A stretch of 19,313 nucleotides of DNA from Chloroflexota bacterium (GTDB taxonomy: Bacteria > Chloroflexota > UBA6077): contig JAJZQR010000081.1 in assembly GCA_021806765.1 (NCBI GenBank), positions 1-19,313 of the forward strand, written 5' to 3'. Position numbers and translations under genes: made by a program. Positions within the stretch are counted from its first letter, which is position 1; each line of letters starts with the position of its first letter. Shown piece after piece: positions 14,194 to 19,313 of this stretch. Below the pieces are notes generated by a model. That model was not told the DNA's origin. It ran no database searches and worked only from the letters and a program-made list of their open reading frames with translations.

Positions 14194-15486
14194 GTGAGTC
14201 TGGACAGGACGCCCTCGAGTTCGATTTGGAGAAACCGGCCCTTCCTTCTGCTGTGGACGGCCCAGGCCATTTCCCAGACGGCCCAGAACGCCATCTGGTT
14301 CGCTCTGATGGTATTGGTCGAGGAAGCGACCCGGTCCACCACTCAGATAGGGCTGGCCATAGTCTCTTTTGTCCTGCCATCGGTGATCTTCACCGTGCCG
14401 GCCGGCGTGCTGGTGGACCGCGTTGACAAGCGGCTGGTGCTGGTCTCTACCAACTGGCTGCGGGCCTTCGTGGTGCTCGGGTATCTGGTGTTCAGCAGTT
14501 CCGTAGGGCTCATCTACGCGGTAACCTTCGTCTTCTCCATCATCAGCCAGTTCTTTCTTCCGGCCGAAGCTGCGATGATCCCCTCCCTGGTGGGGAGGGA
14601 CAGGCTGATCACGGCGAACTCCCTGTTCAATCTGACCTTCACCATCTCCCAGTTGGTTGGGATCGTCTTTATTGCTCCAATCATCATCAAAGTCTTCGGG
14701 ACCGGCCCTCTGTTCGTCCTGATCGCTTTCCTGTTTGGCGTGTGCGGACTCCTCGTGTTTCCCATCCCCTCCCGAGGCAGGCACCACGTGGAGGGGATGG
14801 CGGAGGAAGAGATCCAGGCCGTCCGTCGTTTCTTCGTCGATCTTCGGGAAACGTGGCATTTTCTGATTACCGATCGGGTGGCGACTATCGCTATGCTGGT
14901 TCTCACCAGCGGGGCCACCCTCACCCTGATCACCGCGATGCTGGCTCCTAGCTACATGGTCAGAGTCCTGGGGATCAATGCCGATGACACAGTCTACATC
15001 CTGGCGCCTGCCGGCTTTGGCATGGCCCTGGGTGCGCTACTCATCGGCCGGTTGACCCGGCGGTTCTCCAAGGAGTTGCTCGTCGTGGCGGGCATCGGTG
15101 GCGTCGCTCTGGGTATGGGTTTGTTGGCTGCGGTGAGCCCGGTGTGGAGCGCCATCCTGCCGAAAGGGGCCGTGGGCCAGGTGGTAGCGGTGATGCTGAT
15201 CGCCGGAGTCACGGGGTTCTCTCTGTCTAATGTGCTGATCCCCTCTCAGACCATCCTGCAGGAGCAAGCGCCAATGGCGAGCCGCGGTCGCATCTTCGCC
15301 GTCCAGATCATGCTGGGGAACCTGGCGTCTCTGCTGCCCCTGGTCTTTGTGGGCGGGCTGGCCGATGTCATCGGGGTTTCCCTGGTGCTGGCCCTGCTGG
15401 CGCTGTCGATGGCCATCCTTGGGGTGGTGACCTTCAGGTCGTACCGATCGCGGATCTGGGGAGAGCCGACCGGCACAGCGGCTTGA
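14194..15486 (+). CDS. MFS transporter (MFS_3/EntS-MefA-like exporter)
   Basis: A 12-helix major facilitator protein of about 430 residues, probably a proton-driven exporter. The first half shows NRPFLLLWTAQAISQTAQNA and the loop motif GVLVDRVDKR (motif A-like) between helices 2 and 3. A cytoplasmic stretch (FPIPSRGRHHVEGMAEEEIQ) splits the halves, and the second half repeats the pattern with LIGRLTRRFSKE. This layout resembles the enterobactin-exporter EntS and macrolide-efflux MefA group, but the substrate cannot be told. Start: GTG 14194 with GGGGAG just ahead; an in-frame TTG at 14179 overlapping the DUF951 stop is the alternative. Its stop codon overlaps the -35 box of the tRNA-Leu promoter. 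Confidence 0.92.
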   Translation: MSLDRTPSSSIWRNRPFLLLWTAQAISQTAQNAIWFALMVLVEEATRSTTQIGLAIVSFVLPSVIFTVPAGVLVDRVDKRLVLVSTNWLRAFVVLGYLVFSSSVGLIYAVTFVFSIISQFFLPAEAAMIPSLVGRDRLITANSLFNLTFTISQLVGIVFIAPIIIKVFGTGPLFVLIAFLFGVCGLLVFPIPSRGRHHVEGMAEEEIQAVRRFFVDLRETWHFLITDRVATIAMLVLTSGATLTLITAMLAPSYMVRVLGINADDTVYILAPAGFGMALGALLIGRLTRRFSKELLVVAGIGGVALGMGLLAAVSPVWSAILPKGAVGQVVAVMLIAGVTGFSLSNVLIPSQTILQEQAPMASRGRIFAVQIMLGNLASLLPLVFVGGLADVIGVSLVLALLALSMAILGVVTFRSYRSRIWGEPTGTAA

Positions 15487-15510
15487 CTGTGGGGCCTCCC
15501 ATGCTATAAT
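15483..15510 (+). promoter_or_regulatory. Promoter of the tRNA-Leu/tRNA-Val unit
   Basis: TTGACT (15483-15488) and a perfect TATAAT (15505-15510), 16 bases apart, 23 bases before the mature tRNA-Leu. The -35 overlaps the TGA of the transporter gene. Confidence 0.8.
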
Positions 15511-15533
15511 TGTTCTGTTGGCCGCGTTTCCGT

Positions 15534-15616
15534 GCCCCCGTGGCGGAATAGGTATACGCGGCAGGTTGAGGGCCTGTGTCCGAAAGGACGTGCTGGTTCG
15601 AGTCCAGTCGGGGGCA
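15534..15616 (+). tRNA. tRNA-Leu (anticodon GAG)
   Basis: Class II tRNA with a long variable arm. The acceptor is GCCCCCG/CGGGGGC, the anticodon arm GCAGG-TTGAGGG-CCTGT, the variable arm contains GTCC/GGAC, and the T arm has GGTTCGAGTCC. CCA is not exactly encoded (ACCCA follows). Confidence 0.95.
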
Positions 15617-15663
15617 CCCACATAGGCTGCGAAATCTTCGCCTCGGGCGAAGGTTTTGCTTTT

Positions 15664-15737
15664 GGGCGAATAGCTCAGCCGGTCAGAGCGTCCGGTTTAC
15701 ACCCGGAAGGTCACAGGTTCGAGCCCTGTTTCGCCCA
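15664..15737 (+). tRNA. tRNA-Val (anticodon TAC)
   Basis: The acceptor is GGGCGAA/TTCGCCC, the D arm starts TAGCTCAG, the anticodon arm is TCCGG-TTTACAC-CCGGA and the T arm has GGTTCGAGCCC. It is 47 bases after tRNA-Leu with no separate promoter seen, so the two are likely cotranscribed. Confidence 0.95.
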
Positions 15738-15748
15738 CTCAGTTCTCT

Positions 15749-15771
15749 GGCTCTGGCAACCGGCCAGAGCC
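15749..15771 (+). terminator. Hairpin after tRNA-Val
   Basis: GGCTCTGG (15749-15756) pairs with CCAGAGCC (15764-15771) over a 7-base loop and is followed by pyrimidine-rich sequence. It likely ends the Leu-Val transcript. From 15772 to 16015 I see no gene or clear signal. Confidence 0.6.
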
Positions 15772-16030
15772 ACCCTCTTCCCCCTCGCCTCTTCAGTTCG
15801 GGTCTTCCTTCACCCTCGATAGTCCGCTAGCAGAACCATCACCAGTACGCTCTTCCCCGGGAGCCTCATCACGCGACCCTTTCTACCCAAGTGGAACGCC
15901 CTCATTTCCCCTAGAAATGGCGAGTGTGTGTGGCGTAATATAGAAGTACCTCGTGGACGCGCTCCTGATGGTCCGGGCAGGGCCACTGGCTCGAGAAAGC
16001 CCGGACTGGTGAAGCAAGGAGGTGGCGGGG

Positions 16031-16207
16031 ATGGACTTTACACTGCTGATGGTGGCGGTGTACGGGATGGGCTTTGTCTCAGTGAGCGTGCTGGCCATGA
16101 TCGGACTGGGGATAGCCCTTAAGGAGGGAGGCTGGATGGCCACCGGCTATCTGACGGCTTTGGGAGCCGTGCTGCTGGAGATGGCGCGGATAAGCCTCAA
16201 GGTGTAG
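16031..16207 (+). CDS. 58-residue two-helix membrane protein, unknown function
   Basis: A small hydrophobic protein with two membrane segments (about 4-28, from FTLLMVAVYGMG, and about 36-52, from MATGYLTALGAVLL) joined by a short KEGG turn. I do not recognise it. It is worth calling because a perfect ribosome-binding site, AAGGAGGT at 16016-16023, sits 7 bases before the ATG at 16031. An in-frame GTG at 16022 overlaps that site and is not a plausible start. It lies alone between two tRNA groups. Candidate promoters upstream are weak (TAATAT-like near 15945). Length and shape would also fit a stress or holin-like small protein, but nothing supports a specific role. Confidence 0.7.
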   Translation: MDFTLLMVAVYGMGFVSVSVLAMIGLGIALKEGGWMATGYLTALGAVLLEMARISLKV

Positions 16208-16356
16208 GCGGCCTGCGAGGTTGGGTAACACGGCCTCGCCGAGGGAAATCCTGAGCTAGAAGAGACACCAATTGAAGAGGGCAGACCGGGCCGGCTCCGC
16301 GAAGAGGTCGGCGGAGTGGTCTGGGCTGGGGTGTGCCCTGAGGGCTGGCAGTAGCC

Positions 16357-16385
16357 TTGACACCCCCGGCCGGCTCCGGTAGAAT
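16357..16385 (+). promoter_or_regulatory. Promoter of the tRNA Phe-Gly-Cys unit
   Basis: TTGACA (16357-16362) and TAGAAT (16380-16385), 17 bases apart, 17 bases before tRNA-Phe. Confidence 0.85.
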
Positions 16386-16402
16386 CTAAGAGTCCTCGAC
16401 GG

Positions 16403-16475
16403 GCCGAGGTAGCTCAGTTGGTAGAGCACGCGACTGAAAATCGCGGTGTCATCAGTTCGATTCTGATCCTCGGCA
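16403..16475 (+). tRNA. tRNA-Phe (anticodon GAA)
   Basis: The acceptor is GCCGAGG/CCTCGGC, the D arm TAGCTCAGTTGGTAGAGCA, the anticodon arm CGCGA-CTGAAAA-TCGCG and the T arm has AGTTCGATTCT. It is the first of three tRNAs behind one strong promoter. Confidence 0.95.
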
Positions 16476-16484
16476 CCGGTTTCT

Positions 16485-16556
16485 GCGGAAGTGGCTCAGT
16501 GGTAGAGCATCACCTTGCCAAGGTGAGGGTCGCGAGTTCGAATCTCGTCTTCCGCT
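16485..16556 (+). tRNA. tRNA-Gly (anticodon GCC)
   Basis: The acceptor is GCGGAAG/CTTCCGC, the anticodon arm TCACC-TTGCCAA-GGTGA and the T arm has AGTTCGAATCT. It lies 9 bases after tRNA-Phe. It is the second glycine tRNA in the window and reads different codons from the CCC one. Confidence 0.95.
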
Positions 16557-16624
16557 CCCGTTGATGAGCGACCGCTGAAGGGCGGGAGTGCCCGCCCGCA
16601 GCGCTCTGGCTCTCGATCGGTTTC

Positions 16625-16698
16625 GGCGACGTGGCCAAGTGGCAAGGCGGAGGTCTGCAAAACCTCTATCAGCGGTTCGAATCCGCTCGTCGCCTCCA
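16625..16698 (+). tRNA. tRNA-Cys (anticodon GCA)
   Basis: The acceptor is GGCGACG/CGTCGCC, the anticodon arm GAGGT-CTGCAAA-ACCTC and the T arm has GGTTCGAATCC. It is the only tRNA here with an encoded CCA (16696-16698). Confidence 0.95.
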
Positions 16699-16715
16699 AA
16701 GTCTGGGCACAGTAG

Positions 16716-16735
16716 GCTCCCGAAAGGGAGCTTTT
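16716..16735 (+). terminator. Terminator of the tRNA cluster
   Basis: GCTCCC (16716-16721) and GGGAGC (16726-16731) with a GAAA tetraloop, followed by TTTT. This is a classic intrinsic terminator 18 bases after tRNA-Cys. From 16736 to 16899 I see no gene. Confidence 0.85.
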
Positions 16736-16899
16736 CTGTTTGTATGGACCGCCAACCGGCAGTCCCTGTTTTGTGTCCGCGGCCCGGTCATGCGCCCTCT
16801 GCAAGTCTCTGCTAACGGATCGGCTTACGGTTTCTCACACGCCCGCGAACCGTGGTATTCCCAGCGCCAAAGTGGCTGAGCGATTGGTCCACGCCGTCT

Positions 16900-18171
16900 C
16901 TAGGGTGTTGGCGGCCGTGACGTCGCCGAACCGGACCGGGTAACGGTGAAGCCCCGGCCATCCGCTGTGAGTACCGAAGGCGTCACGAGGGTGTTACCCG
17001 TGACATCCACCAGGGCGATGGGCTGGGCCCCCGACTGCGCTATGGTCACGGTCTTGCCGTTCTGGACGGCTGATCCGCCGCTGAACTGAACCGTGCCGAA
17101 GTTGTCGAGCGGCAGCACCCTCGTCCCGCCCCTCCCGCCCGCGCTCGGGGCCTCCTCGATCCACTCTGCCGAAGACAGGGACGACTGATACTGCACCGTC
17201 GTCTGGTAGCTCTCCCCTGTCGTGTTGTTATTGAACTGGATCAGCCACTGGCCCGAGCCCTGCTGGCTGATAGAGACCGTGACCGAGTCCCCCGGCTTGA
17301 CCGCGAAGCGCACCTGGCGAGAGGCCTGCGGAAGGGCCTCGATCCACGCGTCCCATTGCACGGTGCCCGAGGCGACGGTCGTCTCCTCTGTGCCGGCCTG
17401 GATCAGGTCCCGGCTATTCACTCCGCCGATCCCTACCCAGGTAGCATCAGTGCCAAAACTACCCGAACTCAGCATCTGGGGCACCGTCCAGGTGCCGGTG
17501 ACGGCGGAGAAGGTGCCGGAAGTCGCGGCATATCCGGACCAGTTGCGCGAGGTGCTCGCCTGGCTTGCGGGCGTGCTCACGGCAGGGGGAACAGCAGCCG
17601 TGGGCGAACTCGGGGGAGGCGATCCGGAGGGGCCGGAGGCGGGTGATCCCCCAGAACTACCGGAAGTGGAGTTCGGATGGTCGTCCGCCTGGATCTTCCA
17701 GGCGCCCTGCTGCTGGACCAGAGTGTAGACGTTCAGCTCGCGGCTCTGGTCGGTCGAGCCGTCATTGTATGAAGTCTGCCAGGTCTCGAAGGTCGTCGCC
17801 TGGGCTGTGGTCTGGTTGGTGAGGCTGGTCTGTCCCCACTCTATCTTGATCAGCTTGATGGCGGTGACTCCGGAGTTGGCCATCTGGCTGTTGATCTGCA
17901 CCAACTGGTTGTAGTAAGCCGTGGTCGCAGTGTCCTGCATGAGCGTCGGATCGTTCTTGGTGAAGGCGTCCTGCTGCTCCTGGTCGGCTTTCTGGATGAC
18001 CGCCTGGATGGCGGCGACGGTGGGATCGCTCGATGTGGCCTGGGACCCCGACGTCGGCGTGGCTCCGGCTGTCTGCCCCGGAGTGGAACCGGTCGCGCTC
18101 GCCGCGGGCGAACAACCTGCCAGGGCTAGCGCGACGAAAAGTACGAGGGTGTAAACTGATGTGACTCGCAT
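16900..18171 (-). CDS. Lipoprotein eqolisin (peptidase family G1) with NTF2-like front domain
   Basis: A 423-residue exported protein. The N-terminus is a lipoprotein signal ending in the lipobox LAGC with Cys20. A Ser/Thr/Gly-rich spacer leads to a domain at about 48-165 that looks NTF2/SnoaL-like (VQQQGAWKIQADDHPN at its end). A second low-complexity linker (168-208) leads to the peptidase domain. There NWSGYAATSG...GTWTVPQ, ATWVGIGG, LIQAG and AEWIEEAPS match glutamic peptidases. The catalytic pair would be Gln258 (LIQAG) and Glu336 (AEWIEE). Eqolisins cut proteins at acid pH. ATG 18171 is chosen because AGGAGG lies 7 bases upstream and the lipoprotein signal follows it. The front domain is my reading of a faint pattern; the peptidase call is firm. 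Confidence 0.92.
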   Translation of the reverse strand: MRVTSVYTLVLFVALALAGCSPAASATGSTPGQTAGATPTSGSQATSSDPTVAAIQAVIQKADQEQQDAFTKNDPTLMQDTATTAYYNQLVQINSQMANSGVTAIKLIKIEWGQTSLTNQTTAQATTFETWQTSYNDGSTDQSRELNVYTLVQQQGAWKIQADDHPNSTSGSSGGSPASGPSGSPPPSSPTAAVPPAVSTPASQASTSRNWSGYAATSGTFSAVTGTWTVPQMLSSGSFGTDATWVGIGGVNSRDLIQAGTEETTVASGTVQWDAWIEALPQASRQVRFAVKPGDSVTVSISQQGSGQWLIQFNNNTTGESYQTTVQYQSSLSSAEWIEEAPSAGGRGGTRVLPLDNFGTVQFSGGSAVQNGKTVTIAQSGAQPIALVDVTGNTLVTPSVLTADGRGFTVTRSGSATSRPPTP

Positions 18172-18422
18172 GCATAACCTCCTCGGTCCGAACCACTCCA
18201 TTGGGTCTTCTCTACCACTGTCAGAAGCCGAAACAGCGCCTGCAGCCCGATGACCGGCGGGCAGTGCATACATGCAATCTCTGTTCCCTCTTTCTTCGTG
18301 GCCGGATCCAACCATTGCGCTGATGCCATCGCCCAGCCTTTCGGTTACCTTGGTTACATTGGAGAACTCCGAGGCGCCAGCATCTTGAAAGCTCGGTGAG
18401 AACGGAGGAAAGGAGCATTTCG

Positions 18423-18812
18423 ATGGTAGACGATGTTCGGGGTCACTCTCTGGGGTACAGCGTTTCCCTGGTGATGTGCCTCGTGGCGGTGCTGATCGTC
18501 CTCGGCTGGCGGGACATCTACCGGTTCTACTGGAGCAGGCGAGGGGGAGACGCGAGGCTGGTGACGCAAGGCATCTACCGCTACATCCGTCATCCCCAGT
18601 ACACGGGCTTCCCGATGGTCACCTTCGGGATGCTCTGCGATCGGGCGTTGGGGATGGCCCGCTTCCCTAAGCAGTTGGCCCCAGATAGTCTGCCCTTCGT
18701 CACCCCAGCGAAAGCGGGGGTCCAGGACACTACCGTGCGGAGAAGACCCTGGATGCCCGCCTTCGCGGGCATGACGACGGATTGTGCACGCGATCTCAGG
18801 CCAACTGCTTAG
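18423..18812 (+). pseudogene. Truncated isoprenylcysteine/PEMT-type methyltransferase
   Basis: A broken gene. The first 70 residues match membrane methyltransferases of the ICMT/PEMT type: a helix (VMCLVAVLIVLGWRDIYRFY) then RLVTQGIYRYIRHPQYTGFP and TFGML, the SAM-site motif with RHPQYTG. After GML the expected helices and the EE...FG..Y motif are missing. Instead the frame runs through unrelated residues into an inverted-repeat element whose translation gives PAKAGV and MPAFAGMTT, a known sign of read-through of such repeats. The start is well supported (AGGAGC 9 bases before ATG 18423). I infer loss of the 3' part, perhaps by deletion or repeat insertion. No remnant of the lost end is visible downstream to 19025. 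Confidence 0.75.
18698..18776. repeat. REP/MITE-like inverted-repeat element, 79 bp
   Basis: CGTCA (18698-18702) and TGACG (18772-18776) bound the element. Inside, CCCC-A-GC-GAAA-GC-GGGG and GCCCGC-CTTC-GCGGGC form two tip hairpins, and GTCCAGG pairs with CCTGGAT, so the two halves are complementary. This is the widespread short repeat whose read-through encodes PAKAG and MPAFAGMT. It occupies the end of the broken methyltransferase frame and appears once in the window. Confidence 0.8.
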
Positions 18813-19025
18813 CGTGTTATGAACCTCCGTTGAGGAGCGGACTGGCCCTATGCAAGAGCAAGCAGACGAAGGCCACGAAGTGCAGCCCGGCCGGTGTTGT
18901 GGCGAGACGCGGCACCCGAAGGAGGGTACGGAGGGGGATAAACAGCCAGTAGAGGTGCCACCGGGACCGGGCAACTCGTTGCCTTCGCGACAACGCCGGG
19001 CGAAGGCTCCGGGGCGGGCGTGTTG

Positions 19026-19313
19026 TCAACGAGGGCGGCGATAGGCGGAGCGTCCTGCCAGAAACACTTCCGCGACACTATCTTCGCCGGCCAGCGTGAA
19101 GATGGCGCCCAGCACCTCTTCTGCGGAGTCACAGTGCGACAGCACTGTGTCCAGAGTACTGCCTTTGCGGGGCTTCACCAGTACCAGATCGGCATACTTG
19201 CCCGGAGATAGGTCGCCGACCTCCCTGTCGACGCCAAGCGCTCGTGCCCCGGCAGCGGTGGCAAGGTAGAGGAGGTGAGTTGGGGTAAGAGGATAGCCGT
19301 TGGGACTGAGCAT
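19026..19313 (-). CDS. Amidohydrolase, probably guanine deaminase-like; C-terminal part only
   Basis: Only the last 95 or so residues are in the window; the gene continues past the right end, so the first Met seen is probably internal. The segment LTPTHLLYLATAAGARALGVDREVGDLSPGKYADLVLV is the standard end of metal-dependent amidohydrolases, where the composite beta-sandwich domain returns. The ending EEVLGAIFTLAGEDSVAEVFLAGRSAYR resembles guanine deaminase (the GDDRxVAATYVAGR motif), which turns guanine into xanthine. A cytosine-deaminase or 5-methylthioadenosine deaminase-like enzyme is the alternative. Metal-ligand residues are outside the window. The 18813-19025 spacer downstream holds no supported gene. 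Confidence 0.8.
   Translation of the reverse strand: MLSPNGYPLTPTHLLYLATAAGARALGVDREVGDLSPGKYADLVLVKPRKGSTLDTVLSHCDSAEEVLGAIFTLAGEDSVAEVFLAGRSAYRRPR

Noticed and set aside
13642..14859. 405-codon minus-strand frame opposite pyrF, DUF951 and the transporter
   Set aside because: It crosses three recognised genes on the other strand. Its composition is low-complexity and polar.
16862..16910. tRNA-like start (GCCAAAGTGGCTGAGCG) before the eqolisin stop
   Set aside because: It resembles the beginning of a class II tRNA, but no matching acceptor, anticodon or T arm follows.
18342..18361. Direct repeat GGTTACNTT as an operator
   Set aside because: Two short imperfect copies with no promoter positioned against them; too weak to call.
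18817..19029. 70-codon minus-strand frame with a TTG overlapping the amidohydrolase stop
   Set aside because: The TTGA overlap is tempting, but the sequence is Arg-rich with no ribosome site or conserved motif, and other frames here are equally open.

Overview
The window is GC-rich, tightly packed bacterial DNA with frequent GTG/TTG starts and many 4-base gene overlaps. A free-living, probably anaerobic or microaerobic member of the Chloroflexota is my best inference. The supports are a DUF951 protein, a BadF/HgdC-type acyl-CoA dehydratase activase beside a DUF2229 protein, a secreted eqolisin, and 7-bp intergenic tandem repeats. None of these fixes the phylum alone. Both window ends cut genes.

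Left part (1-4600). A cut GAF-GAF-PAS histidine kinase overlaps an OmpR-type response regulator, and a strong hairpin follows. Facing it is a stand-alone receiver whose phospho-acceptor Asp is Ser. A divergent region with a palindrome and a repeated half-site separates this from a secreted HExxH metalloprotease-like protein.

Middle (4600-8240). An HD-domain protein is followed by a terminator and a leader of consecutive hairpins. Next is an 81-residue protein that looks beta-grasp (ubiquitin/MoaD-like) and ends in Gly-Gly, overlapping a membrane-anchored protein gene. An inverted pair of heptamer arrays separates these from a convergent dedA gene, which has a consensus promoter and a leader of about 160 nt. 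A secreted 3D-domain protein and a tRNA-Gly(CCC) follow.

Central operon (8227-13840), all on the plus strand: a four-helix membrane protein (probably leaderless), a SAM methyltransferase, a DUF2229 protein, the Fe-S activase, an RmlC-like epimerase, a D-2-hydroxyacid dehydrogenase and pyrF. The first four are joined or overlapping. No dehydratase subunits are present.

Right part (13840-19313). A DUF951 gene is coupled to an MFS transporter. Two tRNA groups follow, Leu(GAG)-Val(TAC) and Phe(GAA)-Gly(GCC)-Cys(GCA), on either side of a 58-residue membrane protein. Next are a lipoprotein eqolisin with an NTF2-like front half, a broken isoprenylcysteine-methyltransferase-like gene running into a REP-like inverted repeat, and the C-terminus of a guanine-deaminase-like amidohydrolase. 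No CRISPR array, transposase or prophage module is visible.
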